Positions 16,348-25,422 are shown, counted from the stretch's first letter. The stretch: DNA of 48,069 nt from Planctomycetales bacterium (GCA_020427005.1 JAGQOY010000029.1:1-48069); one strand, 5' to 3'. Made by a program: numbers and translations. The notes: a model not told the origin generated them from the sequence alone.

Positions 16348-17844
16348 TCATCTAGGTCCCAAGATCTTGAATTCAAGTCGCTTCGTATGCCCGTTGCTAT
16401 CGGCCATTTCCATTACCAGGGGAGCGTTTCCGACACCCAACGTCTGACCGCTGGAAAATCGAACAGTAAAGGGAACTTCGGAATTTGAGCCTGGTTCCAA
16501 ATCCAGTCGGCTTTCATCGATTACTTCTAAGGTAGCTGGGGGACTAACAATCGTCATCGTATAATGTTCAGGCTTGTCGCTTCGGTTGACCAGCTTGAGG
16601 CGAAACGAGTTTGAAATGACGCCACGTTCAACATTTGTGAATGGCGCCCCCTTTTCTCGAACGATACGAGCATCGAAACCGAATTTCGTGCTGATCGCGT
16701 AAACCAGCCCCGATACTACACCGGCCAGTAGCAATGGATAGAGTATTGTTCGGGCGCGAATTAATCGTTTGGGTTTATGTGCCAAAGCATCCTGCGAACT
16801 GTAGCGAATCAACCCTTGGGGAAGGCCTACCTTATCCATGACCGTATCACAAGCATCGATACATTGCGTGCAGTTGATACACTCCATTTGCAAACCGTTC
16901 CGAATATCGATGCCGGTTGGACATACAACAACACATTGATTGCAATCTACACAATGCCCCTTGCTGTCACCGGCAGATCGTTTGCCTTTTTCTCGGGGTT
17001 CGCCGCGAGCGTAATCATAGGCGACGATCATGGAGTGCCGGTCTAGCATTACGGACTGAAATCGCCCGTACGGACATGCAATCAGGCAGGTCTGCTCTCG
17101 AAAGAAATAAAAATCATAGGTCAGAAGTCCTGTAGTTACGGCCATCACAATGAAGGCTACGGGGTGCTGCGACGGTGAACTCCAAATCCACATGGAGAGT
17201 TTCTCTGGCCCCACAAAGAAAGCCAAAAAGGTGTGTGCAAGAAACATGTTGAGAAATACATAGACCGCTAAGCGGGCAAGTTCGAGTCCCAAGGGCAGTT
17301 TCTTTTTGGGATGACCACCTTTACCGGCGGTACCTTCAAACAACCGATCGATCGGACGGAAAAGGAACTCAATGTATACTGTTTGAGGGCAGGCCCAGCC
17401 ACACCAGGCTCGGCCTGTAACCGCGGTCACAAATACGATGGTCAAAAATGCAGACAGCATCAGTAACGCAAGAAGCAGCGTGTCTGTTGGGTAAAACGTA
17501 TGCCCGAAAACGGTAAATTGCCGGGCTGTAATATCCAAACGGATAAGCGGTTTGCCCCACACTTTGATATGTGGTACGACGACAAAGATCACCATTAGCA
17601 CGTAGGCCACAATGCGGCGGCGATGCCACCATAGCCCCATGGATAGCTTGGGCTTAATCCATCTGCGTCGACCATCTCGTTCCAGAGTACTAAGCACATG
17701 CTCTGGGGCTGGCAACAAGGCATCGCCGGGTGAGACCTCGCGAGGAACATATCCTGACGATTCGGTATCAGAGCTAACGCCCGAAACTGTTGGAATGGAG
17801 TTGCTGTCGCCAGTTGGCCCCAGCTGAGAGGTCGATTCGCTCAT
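16348..17844 (-). CDS. ccoG: cbb3 oxidase accessory ferredoxin CcoG/FixG
   Basis: The 498-residue membrane protein has two 4Fe-4S clusters and is linked to copper reduction for cbb3 maturation in studied species. After a soluble N-terminus, membrane segments start near residue 78. The NapH-like motifs CGWACPQTVY (148-157) and CLIACPYGRFQS (253-264) are present. Two ferredoxin clusters follow: Cys298, 301, 304, 308 and Cys322, 325, 328, 332. Another membrane segment (about 368-385) leads to the C-terminal Ig-like domain typical of FixG (NSFRLKLVNRSDKPEHYTM...). GGAAG precedes the ATG. It lies 21 bases after ccoP and directly before ccoH. Confidence 0.95.
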   Translation of the reverse strand: MSESTSQLGPTGDSNSIPTVSGVSSDTESSGYVPREVSPGDALLPAPEHVLSTLERDGRRRWIKPKLSMGLWWHRRRIVAYVLMVIFVVVPHIKVWGKPLIRLDITARQFTVFGHTFYPTDTLLLALLMLSAFLTIVFVTAVTGRAWCGWACPQTVYIEFLFRPIDRLFEGTAGKGGHPKKKLPLGLELARLAVYVFLNMFLAHTFLAFFVGPEKLSMWIWSSPSQHPVAFIVMAVTTGLLTYDFYFFREQTCLIACPYGRFQSVMLDRHSMIVAYDYARGEPREKGKRSAGDSKGHCVDCNQCVVVCPTGIDIRNGLQMECINCTQCIDACDTVMDKVGLPQGLIRYSSQDALAHKPKRLIRARTILYPLLLAGVVSGLVYAISTKFGFDARIVREKGAPFTNVERGVISNSFRLKLVNRSDKPEHYTMTIVSPPATLEVIDESRLDLEPGSNSEVPFTVRFSSGQTLGVGNAPLVMEMADSNGHTKRLEFKILGPR

Positions 17845-17865
17845 AAATCACTAACTTCCGGGTTT

Positions 17866-18498
17866 TTAGGCAGCAGTGCCTGTCGCCTCGCCGGACTCCG
17901 CCGGTGGAACTTCAGGTTCCTCGGCAGGAGGTTCAGGCCACGGAGCAATCTCGCTGCCTTCTGGTCCTTTGCCCTGATCAGCCGCTAAGGTGTTGCGCAA
18001 GGATGCAACATAGGCGGCTACCAAAACAACTTCATTACCTTGCAGACGATTGGCCCATGCCGGCATAGCACCGTTACCGGCACCGCTGGCGATAACTCGA
18101 GCCAGGTCTTCTACTTTCTTGACGTTCTTGTAAACATCATCTGCAAGATTCGGACCAACTTTGCCCTCTCCGTCTTTTCCGTGGCAAGAAATGCAGTTCG
18201 TGCGGAATACACTCTTACCAATTGCCAGCCAACCCTTCTTGGTAGTGGCCAGCATAATCGTATCTGCGTCCGGAGTTAGATCACCAATTTCCGCGAACTG
18301 CAATCGCATATTGGTATCCAGCTCCACATCGTAGCGTTCAGCCAGAGTCCGTCCAGGAGCGCCTACATGCCAGTACATGCCATAGAGTACGCTAAAAACG
18401 ATTGTGCCGACAAATGTCCACTTCCACCAACCGGGCAATGGATTGTCATACTCCTGAATTCCATCGTAGGAGTGATTCATCAACGAATTATTGTCCAT
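17866..18498 (-). CDS. ccoP: cbb3-type oxidase subunit III, mono-haem CcoP
   Basis: The 210-residue membrane-anchored cytochrome c delivers electrons to the CcoO/CcoN part. The N-terminal FixP-type sequence (EYDNPLPGWWKWTFVGTIVFSVLYGMYW) carries the characteristic PLPxWW motif and one membrane segment. One cytochrome c domain follows, with CISCH (102-106) and a distal Met in NGAMPAWANRL. Canonical CcoP has two haem domains; this one has only one and ends in a Pro/Glu-rich tail of about 40 residues. The stop of ccoQ overlaps the start of this gene by 11 bases. The missing haem could be supplied by the di-haem lipoprotein at 10813-12054. Confidence 0.9.
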   Translation of the reverse strand: MDNNSLMNHSYDGIQEYDNPLPGWWKWTFVGTIVFSVLYGMYWHVGAPGRTLAERYDVELDTNMRLQFAEIGDLTPDADTIMLATTKKGWLAIGKSVFRTNCISCHGKDGEGKVGPNLADDVYKNVKKVEDLARVIASGAGNGAMPAWANRLQGNEVVLVAAYVASLRNTLAADQGKGPEGSEIAPWPEPPAEEPEVPPAESGEATGTAA

Positions 18499-18670
18499 CG
18501 CGTGGATCCTCCACAGAATCAGTTAGCGGGATTGAAGCAAATCTGTTTGTCGCTTGGCGACTTAGCCGCAAAGCCCCAAACAACACGACTGCGAACGACC
18601 CTACGAAAAGCACCAAAGCACTGATGGCGCATTCTGAGTAGTCGAGGGCACTTACTAGATCTTTTATCAT
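18488..18670 (-). CDS. ccoQ: Small cbb3 subunit, CcoQ-like
   Basis: The 60-residue product starts MIKDLVSALDYSECAISALV and has one membrane segment (about 14-35) followed by a short polar tail. CcoQ proteins are short, single-span and poorly conserved, so the assignment rests on size, topology and position exactly between ccoNO and ccoP. Its end overlaps the ccoP start by 11 bases (ATGGACAATAA). An in-frame TTG two codons upstream is less likely than the ATG at 18670. Confidence 0.7.
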   Translation of the reverse strand: MIKDLVSALDYSECAISALVLFVGSFAVVLFGALRLSRQATNRFASIPLTDSVEDPRDGQ

Positions 18671-18738
18671 TCTCAAATTGTCCCAAGATTCATTTGTAAT
18701 TCATTTGGTTCCATAACGAGCAGAACTAGCGTGATTGG

Positions 18739-21096
18739 CTACTGTGCCTCGGCGGCGGTCTGAGTCATCGCCACTTGTTCCGCAGGAGCTGTCTCTTCGG
18801 TCGGCGCTTCGGTACCGGATGGTGCGGGGGGAGTTTCTTCACGGAAGTAGTCCGTACCCATTCGCTGGAGATAGGCAATCAGAGCAATCGCTTGTTGCTC
18901 ATGTACCCCAGCTGGTCCTCCCTGTTTGACGATATCGGCCGCAATGGACTCAGCCTGACGACGGGCTATTGCTTCGGCATCAGATAGCTCGTCTTCGTAC
19001 TCGGCACCCAAAATGTGAGCCGTGTTCACTAGCGCGGGTATAACGCTAAAGTTGAGTTTTTGGGCTAGCAAGTGTTCGAATTTTGGCATAACCGAACCTT
19101 CCGAGGTGGAATCAGGATCCTCAAAGTGCTTCCAATGCCAGAAACTGCTCTGACGGTCCCCTTCCCGCGCCAAGTCTGGTCCAATTCGTCGGCTACCCCA
19201 TTGGAAAGGATGGTCGTAAACGAATTCGCCTGGCTTGCTGTATTCCCCGTACCGCTTCGTCTCAGCCACCATCGGGCGAATTTGTTGCGAGTGGCAGTTG
19301 TAACATCCCTCTGAGATGTAAATCTCACGACCAGCTAATTCAAGCGGTGTATATGGTTTGACGGTGGCAATGGTAGGAATATTGCTGCGAATCAAAAATG
19401 TGGGGATTAGCTCGAACAGCGTCGCAACCAAGACAGATAACGTCACCATGATCGTAAATGTAACCGGCAATCGTTCCCAACGGCGGTGCCAGAGCAATTG
19501 CAACCACTTGTCCACGAAAACTCCGAAGCCCAATACAGGCATGCCTTCCAGTGTGCTCGTTGGTGCCGGGGAATGGTCTTCGTAGGTTATGGTCAGCCGC
19601 GGAGCTGTGTAAACAGGAACTTCGTACTTCGCAGGTCGACTCAGCCATGTCATTACAGAGTTGACGCCAAGCATCACAACACCAGCCACGTATAAGCCGC
19701 CGCCGAGGATACGCAACCACCACAAGGGAACAATCGACTGGGTCGTTTCGACAAAGTCTGGGTACATCAGTTGCCCATTTTCGTCGATGGCTCGCCACAT
19801 CAGCCCCTGCATCAAGCCTGCAGCATAAATCGGAATGATATACAGCAGAATTCCGATCGTACCAACCCAGAAATGGAGGCTCATCAATCGGTTGCTCCAA
19901 AGCTTTGTTTGGTAAAGCCGAGGCAGTAACCAATACAACATCCCGAAGGCCATGAAACCATTCCATCCCAACGCTCCAGAGTGGACGTGGGCGATCGTCC
20001 AGTCCGTGTAATGGCTAAGAGCATTCACACTCTTGATACTCAACATCGGACCCTCAAAAGTACTCATGCCGTAAAAGGTGATAGCCACGACATAAAACTT
20101 GAGGATCGGGTCAGCGGCAACTTTATGCCAAGCACCTCTCAATGTTAGCAGCCCATTGATCATGCCACCCCAGCTTGGCATCCACAGCATCAAACTGAAT
20201 AGCATACCCAGCGTACTGGCCCATTCAGGTAAAGACGTATAGTGGAGATGGTGCGGTCCTGCCCAAATGTAAATGAATACCAAGGACCAAAAGTGAATGA
20301 TACTTAGCTTGTAGCTGAATACAGGGCGTTCCGCAGCTTTAGGGAGGAAGTAGTACATCAATCCAAGAAACGGTGTCGTCAAAAAGAAGGCCACCGCATT
20401 GTGACCATACCACCATTGCATAAATGCATCTTGAACCCCCGCGTAGATGGAATAACTTTCCAATCCGCCAAATGGGATAACCAAGTTGTTTAGCACATGC
20501 AGCAAGGCGACGGTTACAATTGTTGCAATATAAAACCACAGCGCAACATACATGTGTCGCTCGCGCCGATTCAATAGTGTCATCAAAAAATTGCCGCCGA
20601 AAATGACCAGCCAAACCACGGCAATCGCTATATCAATCGGCCACTCTAACTCCGCATACTCTTTACTTTGAGTTATACCCAAGGGCAAAGTTACGGCAGC
20701 CGAAACAATAATTGCCTGCCAGCCCCAGAAGTGAAGGCGTCCCAGTAAGTCACTCCACATACGCGTCTTACACAATCGCTGGGTACTGTAGTACACGGCT
20801 GCGAAAATTGCATTCCCTGCAAACGCAAAAATTGCTGCATTAGTGTGCAGCGGGCGAAGCCTTCCAAAACTGAGCCACGGCAAGCCATCGACCAGCGACG
20901 GCAAAACCAAGAGCAGAGCTACCAACAGCCCAGCGGCCGTTCCCACGACCGCCCATAAGATGGTGGCCGTGACAAACATCCTCACAATGCTGTCGTCATA
21001 AGAAAACGATTCCATTTCACCAACAGCATGACCATGTCCGCCAGTCTGAGGTGATATTGTTCCTGAAGTCGACATCTGGTCCTTCACCGGTTTCAT
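18739..21096 (-). CDS. ccoNO: Fused cbb3-type oxidase subunits I and II (CcoNO)
   Basis: The 785-residue terminal oxidase core reduces O2 to water at high affinity. The CcoN part (about 35-490) has twelve membrane segments and the haem-copper ligands: His84 (LHTNAAI), His232 for CuB (WYGHNAV), His282/283 (PHHLHY) and the haem pair His370/372 (AHVHSG). A linker crosses to CcoO (about 540-785), which has one membrane segment, haem site CYNCH (598-602) and the CcoO signature RPMVAETKRYGEYSKPGEF. The C-terminal tail is Ala/Glu/Pro/Thr-rich. Fusion of CcoN and CcoO is known in some phyla. The ATG at 21075, with AAGGA upstream, is an alternative start seven codons in. It heads the cco operon. Confidence 0.95.
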   Translation of the reverse strand: MKPVKDQMSTSGTISPQTGGHGHAVGEMESFSYDDSIVRMFVTATILWAVVGTAAGLLVALLLVLPSLVDGLPWLSFGRLRPLHTNAAIFAFAGNAIFAAVYYSTQRLCKTRMWSDLLGRLHFWGWQAIIVSAAVTLPLGITQSKEYAELEWPIDIAIAVVWLVIFGGNFLMTLLNRRERHMYVALWFYIATIVTVALLHVLNNLVIPFGGLESYSIYAGVQDAFMQWWYGHNAVAFFLTTPFLGLMYYFLPKAAERPVFSYKLSIIHFWSLVFIYIWAGPHHLHYTSLPEWASTLGMLFSLMLWMPSWGGMINGLLTLRGAWHKVAADPILKFYVVAITFYGMSTFEGPMLSIKSVNALSHYTDWTIAHVHSGALGWNGFMAFGMLYWLLPRLYQTKLWSNRLMSLHFWVGTIGILLYIIPIYAAGLMQGLMWRAIDENGQLMYPDFVETTQSIVPLWWLRILGGGLYVAGVVMLGVNSVMTWLSRPAKYEVPVYTAPRLTITYEDHSPAPTSTLEGMPVLGFGVFVDKWLQLLWHRRWERLPVTFTIMVTLSVLVATLFELIPTFLIRSNIPTIATVKPYTPLELAGREIYISEGCYNCHSQQIRPMVAETKRYGEYSKPGEFVYDHPFQWGSRRIGPDLAREGDRQSSFWHWKHFEDPDSTSEGSVMPKFEHLLAQKLNFSVIPALVNTAHILGAEYEDELSDAEAIARRQAESIAADIVKQGGPAGVHEQQAIALIAYLQRMGTDYFREETPPAPSGTEAPTEETAPAEQVAMTQTAAEAQ

Positions 21097-21890
21097 TAGG
21101 AGTGATTGAAGATTGCGTGGGGTTTCGCTTAAGAAGATAAGATTTTTTAGCTAAGTCGCACGCGCACCGAACACTAAGTCGTGGATCAGCAGTGAGGAGG
21201 GACTCCAATTTCGCACTCGAAGCCACACTCCCAGCAAGAATTCCCTTGAATGGAGTAACGGCAATGCGCGCAAGATTTCCACGTGGTGTGATGATTTTAG
21301 ACCTGTAGCAGATGCAGTACCAGACAACTTCCGTATCTATCTGCGTGTTATAAGTGAGCCACTTTGCCGCAGCCGGACGCGACGCTCAAGTCGAATGACC
21401 CCTGCCGGACAATAGTTTGTCGCACTCAAAGTGCGTTTGAACTCTGAGAGTCGCCCGTACAGTCGTTGCCCTTTGCTTAATTTACTAAGTTGATATCGAG
21501 GTCCGACCGTGCGATATCGCGCAGGCTGTGACCGCATAAGCGACTCAACCAAGTGCGATTCAGTTAGACACCTCTCTGGCCCGAAAACATCAGATGCACG
21601 TATGCCAAGGCCTTTTTTGCTTGAAAAATTCGCTTGACCAGGTATGCGCTGATATTCGCTCCAGCATTGCGGGCGTCCGGAAAAACGAAAAGGGTTACAA
21701 TATGATCACCCTATCATCCCTGGCTGGTGAGCTAGTTTGTCACAGTGACCCAAGAAATCATGAGAGCTGCATGAAGAGCCAGGGCGCACAAGAGAAATAG
21801 CATGCATTGCATGGCGACATTTCTTCTTAAGAGTTTACGAAATCGTTTTGCCTCAACTGTGAACATGGCTCGTTGTTATTAGGTTCGTCT
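21097..21890. other. Divergent control region between ccoNO and the PAS/sigma-54 activator gene
   Basis: These 794 bases hold no convincing gene. They must carry the promoter of the cco operon (leftward) and of the activator (rightward). I found no TTGAT-N4-ATCAA FNR box and no sigma-54 GG-N10-GC site with good flanks, by eye. Two short dyads stand out: CGCACT-CAA-AGTGCG at 21421-21435 and GCGATATCGC at 21511-21520. Confidence 0.5.
21421..21435. promoter_or_regulatory. Candidate operator dyad CGCACT-CAA-AGTGCG
   Basis: This is a perfect 6+3+6 inverted repeat in the divergent cco control region, about 325 bases before the ccoNO ATG. That is a usual distance for an enhancer of a sigma-54 activator. 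The GCAC/GTGC arms recall NtrC-type sites but the spacing differs. Function is inferred from position only. Confidence 0.3.
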
Positions 21891-23273
21891 ATGGAACTTG
21901 ACTTTCGAAAATCACCCGCAGTACTCGAGCATATTCTGGATACGGTAGTGGTTGGCATATTTACCGTAAGCGCCGATGGTCGATTTGTAGCTTGGAATCG
22001 GGGGGCGGAAATAATTACAGGGTATCTTGCTAGAGACCTCATTGGGCAACCATGCGGATTATTAGAAGGGCCCAATTGCAAGGGATTTGCCGCTCTGACG
22101 GACCTAATGCGCAATGTCGGGGTTTCGTCCAATGAAATGTGTCATCAAGAATGCAAGATTCTCAGCAAGGATGGCAGAGAAATTTTTATTCATGGCAACG
22201 TTCAAATCGTGCGAGACGACTCGAGCCGAGTCAACGGTGCAGTAGGCTGTTTTATGGATGTTACTTCGTTAGTAGCCGCCAACGAAAAAATAGCAATTCT
22301 CGAACGCCAGTCGTTCTCCGAGCCGGCCTTTGAACGTTTGATTGGACAGTCGGAGGTCATGTGCGAAATTTTCCGACAACTAGATCTAGCCGCCGATTCC
22401 GATGTTACGGTTATGCTCACAGGTGAATCGGGTACGGGAAAGGAGTTGGCTGCCCAAGCTATTCATGCCCGAAGCCGTCGCCGCGACAAGCCGTTCATGG
22501 CTATTAATTGTTCGGCGATCCCAGAAAACCTGCTGGAGAGCGAGTTATTTGGTCATGCGAAAGGGGCCTACACGGGCGCAAGTGCAGATCGCGCCGGACT
22601 TTTTGAATCGGCTGACGGAGGAACTCTGTTTTTGGATGAAATTGGAGATATAAGTACCGCCATACAGGTTAAATTGTTGCGCGCCTTGCAAGAAAGAGAA
22701 ATTCGTAGAATCGGTGAAAGCAAATCGCGGCCCATTGATGTGCGACTTATTACAGCCACCAATCGGGATTTGCAGCAGTTGGTGAGCGAGGAAAAGGTTC
22801 GTGAAGATTTCTATTACCGTATCCACGTTTTTCCCATACGTATGCCACCCTTGCGTGAGCGCCGGTCAGATATCCCCTTGTTAGTAGAACAGTTTATTCG
22901 TGAAAATTGCCAATCGCGTTACCAATCGGCGGGACATCGTCGAATCGATGGCATTGCCAAGGATACTCTGGATGTATTAATGGATTATCATTGGCCCGGG
23001 AATATTCGAGAGCTTCGCAACGCAATCGAGCACGCATGTGTGAAAGCTACAGGAGATCGTATTTCCTATTTTGATCTACCACCGGAAGTGCGCGGGGTCT
23101 GTGCTGTAAATCTATTGGCCAGCGGCCTTTCACCCGAACAGGCCAGTGAAAAAACTCGGATCGAAGATGCCTTGAGGCGTGCCGGAGGGAATCGCACCAA
23201 AGCGGCTGAATTCTTGGGTACTAGTCGCGTCACTCTGTGGAAAAAAATGAGCCGCTTTGGAATTGAGGTCTAG
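21891..23273 (+). CDS. PAS-domain sigma-54-dependent transcription activator (one-component)
   Basis: The 460-residue protein starts at the ATG at 21891 with AGG upstream. The N-terminal PAS domain (about 8-135) carries four cysteines in the pattern CGLLEGPNC then, after about 20 residues, CHQEC. This pattern recurs in PAS sensors of sigma-54 activators and could bind an iron-sulfur centre or act as a thiol switch. The AAA+ domain has Walker A GESGTGKE (178-185), the sigma-54 loop GAYTGA, Walker B GTLFLDEIGDI, and RLITATNRDL. A Fis-type helix-turn-helix ends it (RTKAAEFLGTSRVTLWKKMSRFG). There is no receiver domain. It faces away from the ccoNO promoter region and is a prime candidate for its regulator. 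Confidence 0.9.
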   Translation: MELDFRKSPAVLEHILDTVVVGIFTVSADGRFVAWNRGAEIITGYLARDLIGQPCGLLEGPNCKGFAALTDLMRNVGVSSNEMCHQECKILSKDGREIFIHGNVQIVRDDSSRVNGAVGCFMDVTSLVAANEKIAILERQSFSEPAFERLIGQSEVMCEIFRQLDLAADSDVTVMLTGESGTGKELAAQAIHARSRRRDKPFMAINCSAIPENLLESELFGHAKGAYTGASADRAGLFESADGGTLFLDEIGDISTAIQVKLLRALQEREIRRIGESKSRPIDVRLITATNRDLQQLVSEEKVREDFYYRIHVFPIRMPPLRERRSDIPLLVEQFIRENCQSRYQSAGHRRIDGIAKDTLDVLMDYHWPGNIRELRNAIEHACVKATGDRISYFDLPPEVRGVCAVNLLASGLSPEQASEKTRIEDALRRAGGNRTKAAEFLGTSRVTLWKKMSRFGIEV

Positions 23274-23342
23274 TTCGAAAGCACCAAGTAGCCGAGATAT
23301 TCACCATTACTTTGTTCGGCAGAACATCAAAATGGCCCAAAC

Positions 23343-23382
23343 GTTAACAGGTCGTGTTAACTGCTAAGTTAACCAGCTAACA
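23343..23382. repeat. Three spaced GTTAAC palindromes plus a degenerate fourth
   Basis: GTTAAC occurs at 23343-23348, 23356-23361 and 23368-23373, with GCTAAC at 23377-23382. The starts are 13, 12 and 9 bases apart. The array lies between convergent genes, about 80 bases from the start of the next leftward gene's 3' end. Its role is unknown. Confidence 0.5.
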
Positions 23383-23456
23383 ATTCCGCTCTACCCCGCT
23401 ACGCTACAGTGCTCAAATGTCGATCATGCCTGGTGTCGGTTTGTAGTCAGCAATCA

Positions 23457-24539
23457 TCATCGCTGATTGATTGCGTCAAGAATCAAATCAGTGATCTCCC
23501 GCGTACTCAAAAAACCACCCATGTCCGGCGTCCGATGCTGAGGACAGGCAAGCACCTGTGCAACTGCCTCACGGATTAGTTGTCCACCCCGGGTCGCCTC
23601 GGAATCCTGCAAGTGTTCCAGTAACATTGCTAGGCTGAGTATCGTGGCAATCGGATTTGCGATTCCCTTGCCAGCGATATCTGGGGCCGTTCCGTGCGAT
23701 GGCTGGAATACCGCGCAATTCGGGCCTACGTCTGCTGAGGGGGCCATTCCCATGCCTCCAACAAGCCCAGCAGCCAGGTCACTTAGAATATCCCCAAACA
23801 TGTTCTCGGTTACGATGACATCGAAGGCATGAGGGCGCTGCACCAGATACAACGCCATGGCGTCAATGTACACGCGGTCGGTTTCGATGTCCGGATAGTG
23901 ACTGGCGACGTCATCAAACACAGATCGAAAATATACCATCGAAGGAAGTACATTAGCCTTATCGACCAAGGTTACATGATTTCTGCGCTGCTTTGCCAAT
24001 TCAAATGCTGTCCGGCAGATTCGTTCCGCTCCCTGCCGAGTGATGCGCAACACATCAGTAACTTCCTCGGATTGCAGATCAAACGGTGATCCGCGCGCAG
24101 AGAATAATCCTTCGCAGTTCTCACGCACGATCAAGAAATCGATTTCTCCTGCCCCATATCCCTTTAGTGGTGAGTCTTGTTCGTGGTACAGGAAAATAGG
24201 CCTAATTCCGGCATATAAGTCAAGTCGTTCTCGAAGGTCGATCTGCGGCGTAATCTCCTTGCCGTTGGGCCAACGCACGTTAGGTAGCCCCATCGCTCCC
24301 AGTAGCACGGCATCCGCCCGACGGCACGCCACTACCGCTGCTTCTGGTAGGGGATCACCTGACCGTTGAAACTCTGCTGCGCCGACTGAATGCTCCTCGG
24401 TTTCAAAGGTCACTCCGTCCAAACGTTCGGCCACCGTCGCCAAAACCTCTAGCGTACTCGAAACCACATCACGTCCTATACCGTCCCCAGGGAGGACTGC
24501 TATCAGGAATGATCGCAATCGAGAATCGTGTGGAGTCAT
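23457..24539 (-). CDS. Isocitrate/isopropylmalate dehydrogenase family oxidoreductase
   Basis: The 360-residue NAD(P)-dependent beta-decarboxylating dehydrogenase starts at the ATG at 24539; a TTG lies six codons upstream. Family motifs are LPGDGIG at the N-terminus, the substrate arginines in LRERLDLYAGIRPI, RENCEGLFSARG, the catalytic lysine in VDKANVLP, the metal aspartates in NMFGDILSDLAAG, and the nucleotide-binding FQPSHGTAPDIAGKGIANP. RENCEGLFS is closer to isocitrate or tartrate dehydrogenases than to LeuB (REL.GGIYFG), so I do not call it leuB. No leucine or TCA genes adjoin it. The substrate is undecided. Confidence 0.85.
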   Translation of the reverse strand: MTPHDSRLRSFLIAVLPGDGIGRDVVSSTLEVLATVAERLDGVTFETEEHSVGAAEFQRSGDPLPEAAVVACRRADAVLLGAMGLPNVRWPNGKEITPQIDLRERLDLYAGIRPIFLYHEQDSPLKGYGAGEIDFLIVRENCEGLFSARGSPFDLQSEEVTDVLRITRQGAERICRTAFELAKQRRNHVTLVDKANVLPSMVYFRSVFDDVASHYPDIETDRVYIDAMALYLVQRPHAFDVIVTENMFGDILSDLAAGLVGGMGMAPSADVGPNCAVFQPSHGTAPDIAGKGIANPIATILSLAMLLEHLQDSEATRGGQLIREAVAQVLACPQHRTPDMGGFLSTREITDLILDAINQR

Positions 24540-24640
24540 GTAAGTACTCAAATGCAAAAGTCATTTTTAGGGGGACCAAACGCACATCGACCTTCTTGGG
24601 ACGCTGAGAATCGCCACATCCTGTTGTGAGATTATGTGAT

Positions 24641-25422
24641 TCAAGCAATCATCTCCCGGATGACCTCACCGCCAAATTGGCTGAGTTGCTTGAAGCGGCC
24701 GCCGTGATAATAAGTCAGTCTGTTGTCGTCGAGACCCAATAGGTGCAACAACGTGACGTGCAAGTCGCGTATCGGATGAACACATTCTACAGCGGCGCAC
24801 CGAGTTCGTCTGTTGCTCCCACGATGCCTGGCTTCACACCGCCACCGGCAAGCAGCACGGTCATGGCTTTGTTGTTGTGGCCACGTCCAAGTGAATACAC
24901 GCCACCCCGTTTGTTGTTGTCCGGAGTGCGGCCAAATTCATCAGTCCATATGACAAGCGTATCCTTAAGCAGGTCGCGTTGCTTTGGATCACGAATGAGC
25001 GCCGCTATCGGTTTGTCAACGCTCTTAATTCGAGCCGTGTGCCCGCGCTCGAGATAGTCGTGGCTGTCCCAGCCGCCGCTGAAAATCTGCACGAAACGCA
25101 CTCCGTGTTCCACCAGCCGTCGGGCCATCAGGCACTGTCGCCCGAAGGTTTCCGTTTCGGTATTATCTAGTCCGTACAGTTTCTGCGTTTGTTGCGTCTC
25201 GCTTTTTAGGTCAAGGACGCTTGGAACCTCGGCTTGCATTCGGAAAGCCAGCTCGTAGCTCTCGATTCGTGCCAACAGATTCTCATCAGTTCCCGAACGT
25301 TGAAGATGTTGCTGGTTCAACCACGCCAATTCATCCAGCGTTCGTATTTGGTGTGGACGTGACTTGTTGGGTTGTGATGCAAGATCGAGCAAAGGAGAGC
25401 CTGCCGGACGAAGCCGGGTTCC
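24641..25422 (-). pseudogene. Decayed DUF1501 (sulfatase-like secreted) gene, C-terminal remnant
   Basis: The frame from about 25422 reads GTRLRPAGSPLLDLASQPNK, then continues through MARRLVEHGVRFVQIFSGGWDSH and VIWTDEFGRTP to GATDELGAP, all typical of DUF1501. A stop at 24787 then cuts it. The other frame resumes at once with AVECVHPIRDLHVTLLHLLG and ends GGEVIREMIA at 24641. A single-base deletion near 24795 explains this. The first ~200 residues of the family, including the signal region, are missing: a TAA at 25423-25425 precedes the remnant and nothing recognisable lies beyond it. It is therefore both truncated and frameshifted. DUF1501 genes are abundant in planctomycetes, usually paired with DUF1549/1553 cytochrome genes, absent here. 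Confidence 0.85.

Noticed and set aside
19340..19966. 208-residue frame inside ccoNO on the same strand
   Set aside because: It is an alternate frame of a fully convincing CcoNO sequence with Cys/Arg/His-rich, unlikely composition.
21873..21890. TTG start six codons before the ATG of the PAS/sigma-54 activator
   Set aside because: The ATG at 21891 has AGG at proper distance and the six residues before it add nothing recognisable.
21097..21890. FNR/Anr box search upstream of ccoNO
   Set aside because: Only an isolated TTGAT half-site (near 21490) was seen, with no matching ATCAA at four-base spacing.
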